A DNA stretch of 54,709 bases, taken from assembly GCA_018814445.1 (NCBI GenBank), contig JAHIZV010000004.1:1-54709 (forward strand), in the 5' to 3' direction. Shown here piece by piece: positions 38,035 to 48,039 of this stretch. The notes below the pieces were generated by a model. That model saw only the letters and a list, made by a program, of their open reading frames with translations. It ran no database searches and was not told the origin of the DNA. Both the position numbers and the translations under genes were made by a program. Source of the DNA: Verrucomicrobiota bacterium. GTDB lineage: Bacteria; Verrucomicrobiota; Kiritimatiellia; JAHIZV01. Within the stretch, counting starts at the first letter, position 1, and each line of letters begins with the position of its first letter.

Positions 38035-40917
38035 ATGACGCTTAGCGGACAAAACGAATTCCTGGGGCGGCACATCGGGCCGCGGGGAAATGATGTTGAA
38101 GAGATGCTTCAGGTAGTCGGAGTGTCTTCGCTGGACCAACTGATCGAGGAGACAGTTCCTCGATCCATCCGGCGACCGGACGGTCTTCAACTGCCCGCCG
38201 CCGAGAGCGAGAGCGGCTATCTCAAGCGTCTCAAATCGATCGCCGCGAAAAACAGGATTCTCCGCTCGTACATAGGCCTCGGCTACTACGGAACGTTGAC
38301 GCCCAGCGTGATCCTGCGGACCATCTTTGAGAACCCGAGCTGGTACACCCCTTACACGCCGTATCAGGCCGAGATCGCTCAGGGCCGTCTCGAAGCACTC
38401 CTCAACTTCCAGACCGTTGTCGAGGATCTGACGGGTATGCCGGTAGCCAACGCATCACTTCTGGACGAGGCCACGGCCGCCGCCGAGGCCATGACGATGC
38501 TGCACAGGGCCCAGGCGCGGGCAAAGAAGTCAGCGAACGTCTTCCTCGTCTCGGATAAGTGCTTTGCGCAGACCCTTGCGGTCTTGAGATCGCGCGCGGA
38601 ACCACTGGGAATCGAATTGCGGTCTGCCGCTCCGGACGAGTGGACTTTCGCTGAAGATGTCTTCGGAGCGCTCATCCAGATGCCCGATGATGACGGCCGG
38701 GTCTTCGACATGAGTGAACTGATTTCGCGCGCTCACGAAGCCCATGTTCTGATCGCCGTCGCGACAGACCTCCTTGCGCTGACGCTGATCAAGCCGCCGG
38801 GGGAGATGGGCGCGGATGCCGTTGTCGGCAACTCACAGAGATTCGGAGTGCCGATGGGCTTCGGTGGGCCTCACGCGGCGTTTTTCGCCGCCAGGGAAGA
38901 ACATGTGCGACAGATCCCGGGAAGAATCATCGGCGTCTCGGTGGACGCTCACGGCAATACAGCCTATCGCATGGCCTTGCAGACCCGCGAACAGCATATC
39001 CGTCGTGAGAAGGCGACATCCAATATCTGCACTGCTCAGGCTTTGCTCGCGACGATGGCTGGAATGTACGCGGTTTATCATGGACCTGAAGGTCTGAAAG
39101 AGATCGCTCGGCGTGTTCATAATCAGACTGCGACACTCGCCGGCGCCTTGAAAGAACTTGGATTCGAACAGGTGAATCACGGATTCTTCGACACCCTTAA
39201 AATCGCGGCGAGTCCGGAAGAGTCCGCTGCGGTCAGGAAAGCCGCTCTTGAGGCGGGGATCAACTTCAGATATTTCGACGATGGATACATCGGCATTTCA
39301 CTTGATGAAACCGTGACGGATGGAGACGTCGGCGATATTGCGCAGGTATTTGCATCTGTCGCCGGTCGTAGCGATTTCAGATTTAATCCCGATGGACTGG
39401 TGGGCAACGCGCACTACTCTGAAGAGCTTGAGCGTTCGTCCGCTTTTCTGGCGCACCCCGTATTCCACGCGCACCGGTCCGAGCTTGAGATGATGCGTTA
39501 CATCAAGAAGCTTGAGCGTAAGGACGTCGGCCTGGACACTTCAATGATCCCGCTTGGCTCGTGCACGATGAAACTTACGGCGGCGACGGAAATGATTCCG
39601 GTATCCTGGCCTGAGTTCGGGGCGATTCATCCGTTCGCCCCCGCGGATCAGGTTCAAGGCTACCAGCAGGTCTTTGATGAGTTGAATCGGGCGCTGTGCG
39701 AAATCACCGGTTTTGCGGGCGTATCCCTCCAGCCTAATTCCGGCGCCCAGGGAGAGTTCGCGGGACTCATGGTAATCCGCGCCTACCATCAGCATCGCGG
39801 CGAGGGACACAGGAACACCGTCCTGATTCCATCCTCGGCCCACGGAACCAATCCCGCGAGCGCCGTGATGGCCGGCATGAAAGTGGTGGTCGTGGCCTGT
39901 GATGACGACGGGAATGTCGACGTTGCGGACTTGAGAAGCAAAGCCGGTCAACACGCTGAAAATCTGTCGGCCCTGATGATCACCTATCCCTCGACGCACG
40001 GCGTGTTTGAGGAGGCAATACGCGAGATCTGCGAAATCATCCACGCGAAGGGCGGACAGGTTTACATGGACGGCGCGAATCTCAACGCGCAGGTTGGATT
40101 AACAAGCCCGGCCCTGATTGGAGCCGATGTCTGCCACATGAATCTTCACAAGACTTTTGCGATACCGCACGGGGGTGGGGGGCCGGGAATGGGGCCTATC
40201 GCGGTCGCCGAACACCTCGTTGAATTCTTGCCGGGGCATCCGCTGGCTGACGTGGGCGGAGAACATGCGATGCCCGCCGTGTCCGCGGCTCCGCGGGGGA
40301 GCGCGAGTGTGACACTCATCTCGCACGCGTATATCTGCATGCTCGGAGCTGACGGCCTTAGAGAGGCAACGAGGTATGCCATTCTGAACGCAAATTACTT
40401 GCGCGCGCGGTTGTCCGAACACTACGGCGTGTTGTATGCGAATGACAAAGGGCGTGTTGCCCACGAAGCTATTTTCGATCTCCGCGAGTTCAAGACATCC
40501 GGCGTCACGGAAGAGGATGTGGCCAAGCGGCTGATGGACTACGGCTTTCACGCGCCGACCGTGTCGTGGCCCGTGGTGGGAACGATGATGATTGAGCCGA
40601 CCGAGAGTGAGCCGAAACAGGAACTCGACCGATTCTGCGAAGCGCTGGTAGCCATTCGCGCAGAGATACAGGAGATCGTCGACGGCAAAGCTGATCCAGT
40701 GGACAACGTGCTGAAGAATGCACCGCACACCCAGTTTTCGGTAGCGTCGGACGAATGGAAGCATCCCTACAGTCGCCAGAAAGCCGCTTATCCGCTGTCC
40801 TTTGTCAGAGAATCCAAGTTCTGGCCCAGCATAGGCCGGGTAGACAACCCCCACGGCGACCGCAACCTCTTCTGCTCCTGCCCCCCCCATCCCGGGGATC
40901 CCGGGGTCAGACACTGA
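38035..40917 (+). CDS. gcvP: Glycine dehydrogenase (decarboxylating), P protein
   Basis: This protein of about 960 residues is the fused, full-length P protein of the glycine cleavage system. It decarboxylates glycine with PLP and passes the methylamine group to lipoyl GcvH. It starts [23 protein letters not shown] and has the PLP-lysine motif [21 protein letters not shown] near residue 705. The terminal [11 protein letters not shown] is the conserved family end, but the next codons and the TGA (40915-40917) come from the GC-rich flank and a 48-bp palindrome (40904-40951), so the native last few residues have been replaced. gcvT and gcvH are not adjacent. Confidence 0.96.
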   Translation: MTLSGQNEFLGRHIGPRGNDVEEMLQVVGVSSLDQLIEETVPRSIRRPDGLQLPAAESESGYLKRLKSIAAKNRILRSYIGLGYYGTLTPSVILRTIFENPSWYTPYTPYQAEIAQGRLEALLNFQTVVEDLTGMPVANASLLDEATAAAEAMTMLHRAQARAKKSANVFLVSDKCFAQTLAVLRSRAEPLGIELRSAAPDEWTFAEDVFGALIQMPDDDGRVFDMSELISRAHEAHVLIAVATDLLALTLIKPPGEMGADAVVGNSQRFGVPMGFGGPHAAFFAAREEHVRQIPGRIIGVSVDAHGNTAYRMALQTREQHIRREKATSNICTAQALLATMAGMYAVYHGPEGLKEIARRVHNQTATLAGALKELGFEQVNHGFFDTLKIAASPEESAAVRKAALEAGINFRYFDDGYIGISLDETVTDGDVGDIAQVFASVAGRSDFRFNPDGLVGNAHYSEELERSSAFLAHPVFHAHRSELEMMRYIKKLERKDVGLDTSMIPLGSCTMKLTAATEMIPVSWPEFGAIHPFAPADQVQGYQQVFDELNRALCEITGFAGVSLQPNSGAQGEFAGLMVIRAYHQHRGEGHRNTVLIPSSAHGTNPASAVMAGMKVVVVACDDDGNVDVADLRSKAGQHAENLSALMITYPSTHGVFEEAIREICEIIHAKGGQVYMDGANLNAQVGLTSPALIGADVCHMNLHKTFAIPHGGGGPGMGPIAVAEHLVEFLPGHPLADVGGEHAMPAVSAAPRGSASVTLISHAYICMLGADGLREATRYAILNANYLRARLSEHYGVLYANDKGRVAHEAIFDLREFKTSGVTEEDVAKRLMDYGFHAPTVSWPVVGTMMIEPTESEPKQELDRFCEALVAIRAEIQEIVDGKADPVDNVLKNAPHTQFSVASDEWKHPYSRQKAAYPLSFVRESKFWPSIGRVDNPHGDRNLFCSCPPHPGDPGVRH

Positions 40918-40951
40918 ATAATTGAATATTCAATTATTCAGTGTCTGACCC
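40904..40951. repeat. Perfect 48-bp palindrome across the gcvP stop
   Basis: The 24-nt arm that begins GGGTCAGACACTGAATAATT is followed directly by its exact reverse complement. It begins inside gcvP (last residues GVRH and the TGA lie in the left arm) and ends 33 bp before the stop of the minus-strand gene. GGGTCAGAC-type hairpins are known to me from REP-like elements linked to RAYT/IS200-like Y1 transposases; no transposase is present here, so this would be a non-autonomous copy. It may also act as a bidirectional terminator between the convergent genes. Confidence 0.85.
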
Positions 40952-40983
40952 TGCTGATATCAGAAGAACTTCGGGAATCCTCT

Positions 40984-41358
40984 TCACCGTTGCTCCGCCT
41001 TGCTTCGGGACGTTCGCCGCAGCGCCCTGAGATTCAACGGCCATGCGAGCAGGGAGCCGATAGTCAGGAGGGCGATGAGAGCATAGAAAGCGGGAAGTCC
41101 AATGCGAATTCGTGTCGATCCTTCACTCAAGAGCAGATTGCTTCCTGCCAGATCGAGAGCCCAGAAGGTGAGGGGCACGAAGAGAAACCAGGTGAGCGCG
41201 AGAATCTGCAGGCACCAGTGCCGTGAGAACCTTTTCTCACCTGTCAAACGTACCTCAAGAAGAAGAAGCAATCCGAATACGACACCGAGCATGAGACATG
41301 GAAAAGGATTCGATGCCAGCAACACAAAGAATGAGTACGTCTTCTGGAGTGCGATCAT
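40984..41358 (-). CDS. Small integral membrane protein, unknown family
   Basis: This 124-residue protein has three strong hydrophobic segments (about residues 9-34, 47-70 and 88-108) and an Arg/Lys-rich C-terminus, consistent with a three-helix inner-membrane protein whose tail is cytoplasmic. No family is recognised. A TATAGA-like -10 lies only about 10 nt before the ATG, so the transcript may be nearly leaderless. It converges with gcvP, whose 3' palindrome lies 32 bp away. Confidence 0.55.
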   Translation of the reverse strand: MIALQKTYSFFVLLASNPFPCLMLGVVFGLLLLLEVRLTGEKRFSRHWCLQILALTWFLFVPLTFWALDLAGSNLLLSEGSTRIRIGLPAFYALIALLTIGSLLAWPLNLRALRRTSRSKAEQR

Positions 41359-41423
41359 GCAGACATTCTATAGCACAGATCGCCGGAAGGAAAAACTCCC
41401 AGGGCTTGGAAAAAAGGCGGCGA

Positions 41424-41446
41424 AAACTTCCAAGGTTCGGAAGTTT
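41424..41446 (-). terminator. Hairpin terminator after the redoxin lipoprotein gene
   Basis: On the minus strand AAACTTCC, a 7-nt loop and GGAAGTTT form an 8-bp stem directly after the stop codon at 41448, followed by TTTCG. A second, looser GGAA/TTCC-type pair (CCCAGGGCTTGG, then an A-run) lies next to it at about 41398-41415. Confidence 0.5.
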
Positions 41447-41447
41447 C

Positions 41448-42053
41448 TCAATTCGCATATTTCACAGAGCAGCCGTAGGGCTGTGTTGTGTGATTGACTA
41501 TCGGCTGTCCCATGAGCGCAGCGTCCAATGCCTGGGCAACGAAGTTGTCGGCCTTCGGAATGTCATCCGTGTCGGTTGACCGGATGCTGTCGATCGCGCC
41601 CTGGTAGATCAGTTTTCCTTGCGGGTCGATGATGAAGATATGGGGCGTGGTTTTCGCGCCGTAGAGATTCCCGACTTCACCGCTCTCATCGATCAGGACA
41701 GCCGTCGGCGAGGCGCCCTTCTGCTCTATCAAAGCATTCCACTCATCGGGTGAGTAGTGGCCCTGTTTCCCGGGCGCGGAAGAGCAGATCGACAGCCAGA
41801 CGACTTCATCTTTGGATGTGTACTTCTTTTGAAGGGACTGCATGTTCCCGCTGGAGTAGTGCTTCACCACGAACGGGCATCCATGATTGATCCATTCCAG
41901 TACGACGAACTTCCCTTCAAAGTCGGAAAGGCTATGTGTGTTTCCATGTGTATCGGTCAACGTGAAGCCCGGCGCGGTTCCGCCGGTGACAAGTTCACCG
42001 CAGGCGGTGAGACAAACTGTTGAGATCAGGGCTGTGACTACCAGGTTTCGCAT
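41448..42053 (-). CDS. Thioredoxin-fold redoxin lipoprotein (AhpC/TSA-like)
   Basis: This protein of about 201 residues has a lipoprotein signal (VVTALISTVCLTAC), so it is anchored in the envelope. The redoxin fold shows APGFTLTDTHGNTHSLSDFEGKFVVLEWINHGCPFVVKHY. Only the single Cys of GCPF is present where classical thioredoxins have CxxC, so it resembles the group of peroxiredoxin-like proteins with WxNxxCPFVxKHY. The start at 42053 follows GGAGGAG. It lies 83 nt downstream of the DsbD gene on the same strand, so DsbD may keep its Cys reduced. Confidence 0.85.
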   Translation of the reverse strand: MRNLVVTALISTVCLTACGELVTGGTAPGFTLTDTHGNTHSLSDFEGKFVVLEWINHGCPFVVKHYSSGNMQSLQKKYTSKDEVVWLSICSSAPGKQGHYSPDEWNALIEQKGASPTAVLIDESGEVGNLYGAKTTPHIFIIDPQGKLIYQGAIDSIRSTDTDDIPKADNFVAQALDAALMGQPIVNHTTQPYGCSVKYAN

Positions 42054-42136
42054 CAGGACTCCTCCGGCTGTTTTTCGTTCTTGGGAACATACGTCAGAAA
42101 GGTCGTTTTTCAAGCGACGAACGCGATTCAGACGAT

Positions 42137-44263
42137 CTACAAATCGGCAAAGGCGTTCAGGACAATCTGCGGCGTGATGATTTCAGGAAGAAGGACCGGA
42201 TCAGAATCGGTGCCCGCGGCATACAGTACATAGAGCGGCACGCTGTTGCGGCCGTATGATGCCAGCGCCTTGGTCACCGTCTCGTCGCGCTGAGTCCAGT
42301 CGGCTTTGAGCGCGGCGACGTTGAGGTCTTCAAACTTCTTCTGGACTTCCCGGGATGAGAAGGCGACCCGCTCGTTGACCTGGCAGCTCAGACACCAGGC
42401 CGCAGTGAAATCGATAAACACAGGACGATTCTCGGCCCGCACTTCCGCGAATCGTTCGGGGGTGTATTTCTCCCATCGAATGCCCTCGCCTTCCACTTCA
42501 AGTCCTGCCGCGGCCGGGCGCGCGTTACGGGCGGCGAGCACAGCGAAAGAAGCACCCAGGAGAATGAGGGCCAAACCGAAGACATATCCCGCGGTCCGGA
42601 CTTTCTTCATACGATGGATTGCGCCCCATCGCCCCAGTATCCACGCGCCGACTGCTATCATCAGCAGTCCGCCGAGGACCGCGATCAGCGCGCCGGCTCC
42701 AGTCTGCAGGCCCAAGACCCAGAGCAGCCAGATCACGGTGGCCATCAGAATGAACCCCATCACCTGCTTCAGAGTTTCCATCCATGGGCCGGGTTTCGGG
42801 AGGAAGCGGAGATAGCGCGGATGGCTCGTCAGGATCACGTAAGGCAGGGCCATGCCCGCGCCGAGAGCCGTGAAGACAAGCATCGACATCCATGCGGGCT
42901 GGGTCAGCGCAAAGCCCAGCGCGGCGCCCATGAAAGGCGCGGTGCAGGGCGTTGCAACGACGGTCGCAAGGATGCCGCTGAAGAACGATCCAGCGGCATC
43001 GGTCCGGGCGCTGACGCCGGATCCGACCGACGTAAGCGACAGTCCGATCTCGAAAATGCCGAACAGGCTCAGGCCGAGAGCAAAGAGAACAGACGCCAGG
43101 ATGGTCAGAATGGCGGGGGACTGCAGTTGAAAACCCCAGCCGATATGTTCGCCGCCGGCCCTTAGAAGAAGAAGTGTGCCCGCGAGAACCCAGAATGACA
43201 CCAGCACTCCCATCGCAAAAATCCAGCCGTGCTTGCGCGCATGATCCGCCTCCGAGCCGGACTGGTTGACAAGCCCGAGAATCTTGATGGACAGAACGGG
43301 AAAAACGCATGGCATGAGATTCAGGATCATTCCTCCGAGGAAGGCGAACGCGATCGCGAGAAAGGGGTTGATGTCTTCGCCCCCGCCATCCTGGGCGGAT
43401 GTGCCGGCCGGCGCGGAGAGCCCTTGCCTGATCGGCGCGTCGATTTCGAGGGCGAGTTGACCGGGGGAAAGCGACGAATCCATAACAAGGACTCCAGTGA
43501 GTCGCTCCGGCAGTTCAGAGGCCTGGGCGGATCGCTTTACGCGCAGCAGATATCCTTCGTCGATGCGCGCCCACTCTTGCGGTGCGGCGTTTACGATGAG
43601 TCCCTCCTCAAACGGGAAGAAGGCAGCTGCTTCCATATCCGTGCCGCCGAGTTGTTCTGTTTTCGCATATATAAGGAATGCTGTTTCATCGGCGGCCGCT
43701 TCAATGGACCATGACGGAGATTTCACGGGCAGCGAGGCGCGAGCTTCCGCGAGCTTCTGTGCCCACTTCCTGTCCGGTTCGGGCCGGGAGGAAGAAACTG
43801 GAAGCGTCAGTTCAAGTTTCACTTTTGCGGGGAGGCAGATCTCTTTGCACTCAAGCCATTTTACCGCGGCCCTGAGCGTTACCGAGTCATTGACGATCGA
43901 AGCCGTCGCGGTGATCTCGGTCAACAGGAACACTTCATCTTCGTAGCCGAAATTCACGAGCGGATCGAGCGCGATACGTTCAGGCGGAGGCCATCTGATC
44001 TCCGAGGCTTCGAATCCCGCAGGCAGATCCCAGTCGATGGAAGTGGCCAGTCCTGCGTCGCCCGGATTCTTCCAGTACGTGTGCCAGTGCGGATCCATCT
44101 TGAGCCGGACGGCGACGAGAAAGGATTCGCCGGGCTGGACGGATGTCACGGCGGAGACAAGTTCCGCTTCGACATGCTCTGACTTCACCGGCGCGGAGTA
44201 TCCGGACTGGACCAGTACGCTGAACGCGAGGAGCAGAATGAATATACGGGATGTGATTTTCAT
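42137..44263 (-). CDS. dsbD: Protein-disulfide reductase, DsbD/ScsB-like
   Basis: This 708-residue inner-membrane protein carries electrons from cytoplasmic thioredoxin to periplasmic thiol proteins. It has a signal peptide, an N-terminal DsbD-alpha-like Ig domain (PHWHTYWKNPGDAG), an eight-helix membrane core with the two redox cysteines in LNLMPCVFPVLSIK and VVATPCTAPFMGAALG, and a C-terminal thioredoxin domain with AWCLSCQV (C624, C627). All electron-relay cysteines of the membrane and gamma domains are present. The downstream redoxin lipoprotein is the probable client. Confidence 0.93.
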   Translation of the reverse strand: MKITSRIFILLLAFSVLVQSGYSAPVKSEHVEAELVSAVTSVQPGESFLVAVRLKMDPHWHTYWKNPGDAGLATSIDWDLPAGFEASEIRWPPPERIALDPLVNFGYEDEVFLLTEITATASIVNDSVTLRAAVKWLECKEICLPAKVKLELTLPVSSSRPEPDRKWAQKLAEARASLPVKSPSWSIEAAADETAFLIYAKTEQLGGTDMEAAAFFPFEEGLIVNAAPQEWARIDEGYLLRVKRSAQASELPERLTGVLVMDSSLSPGQLALEIDAPIRQGLSAPAGTSAQDGGGEDINPFLAIAFAFLGGMILNLMPCVFPVLSIKILGLVNQSGSEADHARKHGWIFAMGVLVSFWVLAGTLLLLRAGGEHIGWGFQLQSPAILTILASVLFALGLSLFGIFEIGLSLTSVGSGVSARTDAAGSFFSGILATVVATPCTAPFMGAALGFALTQPAWMSMLVFTALGAGMALPYVILTSHPRYLRFLPKPGPWMETLKQVMGFILMATVIWLLWVLGLQTGAGALIAVLGGLLMIAVGAWILGRWGAIHRMKKVRTAGYVFGLALILLGASFAVLAARNARPAAAGLEVEGEGIRWEKYTPERFAEVRAENRPVFIDFTAAWCLSCQVNERVAFSSREVQKKFEDLNVAALKADWTQRDETVTKALASYGRNSVPLYVLYAAGTDSDPVLLPEIITPQIVLNAFADL

Positions 44264-44322
44264 AGACTGCTTAGACAGTACAATGGCGGTTCTGCTTACA
44301 CAAATTCCTTAAGAATAAAAAA

Positions 44323-44343
44323 GACCCCGCACGCGGCGGGGCC
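44323..44343. terminator. Bidirectional rho-independent terminator
   Basis: GACCCCGC, a 5-nt loop and GCGGGGCC form an 8-bp stem with one G-T pair. It is followed by TTTTTTATTC on the minus strand and by TTTTCCTCTT on the plus strand. It lies 24 nt after the stop of the phosphofructokinase gene and serves it on the minus strand. Confidence 0.85.
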
Positions 44344-44367
44344 TTTTCCTCTTTAACAGGTGAGCGG

Positions 44368-45585
44368 CTATTTCACTTTCTTAACAGCGCGGCCTTTGAA
44401 GCGCCCGATCTTCGGCAGTTTTCCGACGATGGGGGCGGCGTAGTCGATGAACGCCTTTGTCACGTCATTGCCTGCCTTGTTGATATATTCTTTCGGCATA
44501 TGCCGGGTTTCCTTCGCAACGTTCTTAAGCGGGACGCGCTTGAAGAACACCTGGTACTTCCTGCCCGGCTTGCGGCGGATTGCCACGCTTCCGCTCTTGT
44601 GTTTCTTAACTGAATAGCGAACGGCCAGCGTTCCGACCGCGCGGGCCTCTTTCGCGTCGTTCTCGGACGCGATGGCCGGGAACGAACGCTGGAGGTAGCC
44701 GAACGTATCTGCGCGTACGCGCTTGATATCCGTCTTCGCCTTGATCTCCGATGCGAGCAGGTCGCCGAGAGCGCCCGTGCCGCTCAGCTGCACATTGCCG
44801 TGTGAGTCCACTTCCTTGCTGAACTTCGCGGCGATAGCCGTGCCGTCTTTATCGGAGATGCCTTCCGAAACGGCTACGACGCAGCGGCCGTATTTCTTAT
44901 ACGTCTTCTGCACGTCCTTCGCGAACCTGTCCGTGTCGAACGGGCGTTCGGGAAGATAGATCAGGTGCGGGCCATCACCGTCGTGAACGCGCGCGAGCGC
45001 AGATGCAGCGGTCAGGAATCCGGCATGCCTTCCCATGATGATGTTGATCTTCACGCCGGGAAGAGCGCGGTTGTCGAGGTTGTCGCCCATGAAGGCCATT
45101 GCGACGAATTTCGCGGCGCTGCCGAATCCGGGCGTATGATCGTTCTCGAGAAGATCGTTATCGACCGTCTTGCAGATATGGAAACAGCGAAAGTCGTAGT
45201 TCGCCTTCTTCGCTTCCTCGTTGATGATGTGCGTTGTTTCTGCCGAGTCGTTTCCGCCGATGTAGAAGAAGTAGCGGACGTTGTACTTCTGCAGAACGGA
45301 GAAGATCGCCTGGCAGTCTTCCGGCGTCGGTTTCTTGCGAACGGAACCAAGCGCGGAGGACGGTGTGTTGGCCACATCTTCCAACGTGCCTTTGCTCTCG
45401 CGGCCCAGATTGATGAACTCCTCGTTAAGAATCCCCTGGATGCCGTGCAGTGAACCGTAGATATTCCGGATCTCTTTGTGTTTCTTCGCCTCGATGACGG
45501 CGCCGACGAGGCTCTGGTTGATAACCGCGGTGGGTCCGCCGCTCTGTGCGATCAGCATATTTCCAACAAGTGTTTTCTTCGCCAT
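44368..45585 (-). CDS. Pyrophosphate-dependent 6-phosphofructokinase
   Basis: This protein of about 405 residues phosphorylates fructose-6-phosphate, probably with PPi, a reversible glycolytic step. The PFK-family motifs are AQSGGPTAVINQSL, FYIGGNDSAET (the GGND type; the Asp after GG favours PPi over ATP), CKTVDNDL with the Lys typical of PPi enzymes, TPGFGSAAKF and MGRHAGFL. It has a Lys-rich C-terminus. The start at 45585 is chosen because GGGAGAGAG is suitably spaced and upstream codons are non-coding in character. Donor specificity is inferred from motifs. Confidence 0.88.
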   Translation of the reverse strand: MAKKTLVGNMLIAQSGGPTAVINQSLVGAVIEAKKHKEIRNIYGSLHGIQGILNEEFINLGRESKGTLEDVANTPSSALGSVRKKPTPEDCQAIFSVLQKYNVRYFFYIGGNDSAETTHIINEEAKKANYDFRCFHICKTVDNDLLENDHTPGFGSAAKFVAMAFMGDNLDNRALPGVKINIIMGRHAGFLTAASALARVHDGDGPHLIYLPERPFDTDRFAKDVQKTYKKYGRCVVAVSEGISDKDGTAIAAKFSKEVDSHGNVQLSGTGALGDLLASEIKAKTDIKRVRADTFGYLQRSFPAIASENDAKEARAVGTLAVRYSVKKHKSGSVAIRRKPGRKYQVFFKRVPLKNVAKETRHMPKEYINKAGNDVTKAFIDYAAPIVGKLPKIGRFKGRAVKKVK

Positions 45586-45871
45586 GACTCTCTCCCTGCG
45601 CATGAACGCGCTTCGTTCTGTCCTAAAAAAGAGGGGCTCAATTAGCAGGTTCGGGGCGCGGATGCAAGTTCGGAAGCGTGAAGCATGGGGCGTGGGAGAA
45701 TGGGAGAGAAGGGAACTCTCAACTATCAACAAACAACTCGAAACTCCCAATTGCGGAAGGTCAGAACGCAGATAAGCTTTATTCGAAATCCGAAACCCGA
45801 GCGGACGCGCAATGCGGCAAACCCGAAGTTTGAACTGTGACAGCCGCCGCAGAAACAGTATTCATCTTCTC

Positions 45872-46330
45872 ATGAATGAAGCTTCCGGCAGTTTTGGCGG
45901 CAACATCACGTTATGGTGCGCGGCTCTGGCGTGGTGCGTTGCCCAGACCCTCAAGATGGTGAATCACTTTATCACCGCGCGGAAAGTCGATTTCTGGGTT
46001 CTGGTCAGTCTGGGCGGGATGCCGAGTGCGCACTCTGCTATGGTGTCTGCTCTGGCTGCATCCGTGGGTCTCAGGGCAGGATTTGATTCGCCGCTCTTCG
46101 CCGCCACGGCCGTGTTCGCGCTCGTGGTGATGTTCGATGCTCAAAGCGTGCGTAGAGCCGCCGGCAAGCAGGCGCGGCTTCTCAACCAGATGGTTGAAGA
46201 ACTTCTCAAAGAACACCATCTTTCCGAGCACAAACTGGTCGAACTTCTCGGGCACACACCGCTCGAAGTCTTTTTCGGGTGCCTCCTCGGAATCTTCATG
46301 ACTCTCTGCCTGCACGGCTACTGGGGTTGA
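45872..46330 (+). CDS. DivPAP (DUF212) divergent PAP2-family membrane protein
   Basis: This 152-residue protein has four to five membrane helices and the divergent PAP2 motif GGMPSAHSAMVSAL (catalytic Ser-x-His). It also has VVMFDAQSVRRAAGKQARLLNQM, typical of DUF212/YuiD proteins, and HTPLEVFFGCLLG. The family are putative lipid phosphatases; the substrate is unknown. The start at 45872 gives the normal family length. A small hairpin (CGGATG/CATCCG, 46362-46379) follows the gene. Confidence 0.88.
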   Translation: MNEASGSFGGNITLWCAALAWCVAQTLKMVNHFITARKVDFWVLVSLGGMPSAHSAMVSALAASVGLRAGFDSPLFAATAVFALVVMFDAQSVRRAAGKQARLLNQMVEELLKEHHLSEHKLVELLGHTPLEVFFGCLLGIFMTLCLHGYWG

Positions 46331-46555
46331 AGAGGCAGAATGCGGGTACCGGATGCAGAAACGGATGTCGCTCCATCCGGCATCGGGTGACTGGCATCAG
46401 GTATCAGGCCTCCGCAAAACCGACCGATCTTTTCTTGCTCTGAACCCCCTTGTTTTATTGCCTTTTGGACGCAACCAGCTATTTTCTGTGCACGTTAAAC
46501 GGGGAAAGTGGCTGCGGGGTCAGGCAGTCGAACAAATCAGCAGGAGAAGTTACGT

Positions 46556-46846
46556 ATGGCAAAGCCCATGACGAAGACGCAGATTGTTGCCGCGATTGCG
46601 GAAAAATCTGATATCACGAAGAAGCAGGCAGTGATCGCGCTGGAGACAGTTGTCGCACTCTCTTACAAGGGCGCGAAAGACGGCTTCACGATTCCCGGTC
46701 TCGGCAAACTTGTAGTCGTGAATCGCAAGAAGCGCAAAGGCCGCAATCCGGCCACCGGAGAGTCGATCGTGATTCCCGCGAAGAAGGTGCTTAAGTTCCG
46801 CATCGCGAAAGCGGCCAAAGACGCGATCGTCCCGGCAAAGAAATAA
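46556..46846 (+). CDS. HU-family DNA-binding protein
   Basis: This 96-residue nucleoid protein bends and packages DNA. It has the HU pattern: TKTQIVAAIAEKSDITKKQA, then GFTIPGLGKLVVVNRKKRKGRNPATGESI (the beta-arm with the conserved NPATGE) and VLKFRIAKAAKDAI. The N-terminus MAKPMTKT is slightly longer than in E. coli HU. The ATG at 46556 follows GGAGAAG. A perfect terminator hairpin lies 20 nt downstream, so it is monocistronic. Confidence 0.95.
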   Translation: MAKPMTKTQIVAAIAEKSDITKKQAVIALETVVALSYKGAKDGFTIPGLGKLVVVNRKKRKGRNPATGESIVIPAKKVLKFRIAKAAKDAIVPAKK

Positions 46847-46866
46847 TTTTCAAGCCGATGACTCTG

Positions 46867-46895
46867 AAAGGCGCGGTCAACTTGACCGCGCCTTT
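46867..46895 (+). terminator. Rho-independent terminator of the HU gene
   Basis: A perfect 14-bp stem (arm AAAGGCGCGGTCAA) has a 1-nt spacer and ends in TTTCTCT on the plus strand. It is the clearest terminator in the window. Confidence 0.9.
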
Positions 46896-47051
46896 CTCTA
46901 TGTCAGACTTCGTCAGGCGCAGTTCAAAGTGCGGCCGTGCAAAGCTCTGGAGCGTCGCGCGGAAAACCCGTCCGCGACTCATCTCATCGCAAGGTGACAA
47001 ACCGGAGCCGTCGTTATATAGTGTTGAGCCCATTCGGAAGCACAGATTCAA

Positions 47052-47954
47052 ATGACTGATGCAAGGATTATAGATCTGCTTGGAGACAGGAGTCGTCAGC
47101 CGCTTCTTTCTTTTGAATTCTTTCCGCCGAAGGACGACGAAGGTGTCGAACAGCTGAAAGAGGTCGCTCATCAGTTGAAGGCGGCGAGGCCTGATTTCGT
47201 CACCGTCACATACGGTGCGGGCGGCTCTACTCGCGAGCGGACGTTTGAGGTCTGCGCTATTTTGCGAGACATGGGATTCGGACCGGTGATGCCGCATCTC
47301 ACCTGCATCGCTTCAACCAGAAGTGATCTCGAACGTATCTCCGACACGATTTACGCTGAAGGATATCGAAACGTGATGACGCTTCGCGGCGACCCGCCAA
47401 AAGGACGGCGCGTGTTTGAAGCCGCCGAGGGCGGTCTTTCCCATGCGTCGGAGTTGGTCCGCCTTCTTAAACAAAGGTATCCGGAGTTGTGCTGTGGAGT
47501 GGCCGGATATCCGGAGGTTCATCCGGAAGCCGAATCCGCGGAAAAGGATATACAGTTTCTGAAAGAGAAGGTGGATGCGGGAGGTTCGTTTGTCACGACA
47601 CAGTTGTTCTACGACAATGCGGACTATTTCCGGTTTGTCGAGGACTGCCGGAAGAAGGGAATCGATGCTCCGATCATTCCGGGGCTTCTTCCCGTATCGT
47701 CTCTCAAGCAGGCCCGGCGCATGACGACGATGTGCGGATCCCGCTTCCCCGATCGGCTCTCCCAGGCCCTTGAGAGCGCGGGAGGAGAAGGCGAGGAGGC
47801 CGAGGCGGCGGGCATTCAGTGGGCGGTGCAGCAGATAAGAGAGTTGCTCGAACATGACGTTCCGGGCATTCATCTCTACATACTTAACAAGGCGCGCTCG
47901 GGACTTGATCCTACACTTCACGAATGTATGAAGCAGAGGAATCTACCTCTGTAA
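47052..47954 (+). CDS. metF: Methylenetetrahydrofolate reductase
   Basis: This 300-residue flavoprotein reduces 5,10-methylene-THF to 5-methyl-THF for methionine synthesis. It has the TIM-barrel landmarks FEFFPPKDDEGVEQL (catalytic Glu), FVTVTYGAGGSTRERT, MPHLTCIAS, NVMTLRGDPP and GGSFVTTQLFYDN, and ends with HLYILNK as in the family. Length is that of bacterial MetF. No other methionine or folate gene is adjacent. Confidence 0.95.
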   Translation: MTDARIIDLLGDRSRQPLLSFEFFPPKDDEGVEQLKEVAHQLKAARPDFVTVTYGAGGSTRERTFEVCAILRDMGFGPVMPHLTCIASTRSDLERISDTIYAEGYRNVMTLRGDPPKGRRVFEAAEGGLSHASELVRLLKQRYPELCCGVAGYPEVHPEAESAEKDIQFLKEKVDAGGSFVTTQLFYDNADYFRFVEDCRKKGIDAPIIPGLLPVSSLKQARRMTTMCGSRFPDRLSQALESAGGEGEEAEAAGIQWAVQQIRELLEHDVPGIHLYILNKARSGLDPTLHECMKQRNLPL

Positions 47955-47974
47955 CTCCGGGAGAATTACGCGTC

Positions 47975-47989
47975 AAAAGCTGCGCTTTT
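47975..47989 (+). terminator. Weak hairpin after metF
   Basis: AAAAGC, a 3-nt loop and GCTTTT form a short stem ending in a run of four T. It is 20 nt after the metF stop and 51 nt before the rpsO promoter. Confidence 0.35.
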
Positions 47990-48039
47990 CCGCCTGAAAT
48001 GTGCGGGAAATGACCGCGCCAAAAAAAACCTGTTATCGC

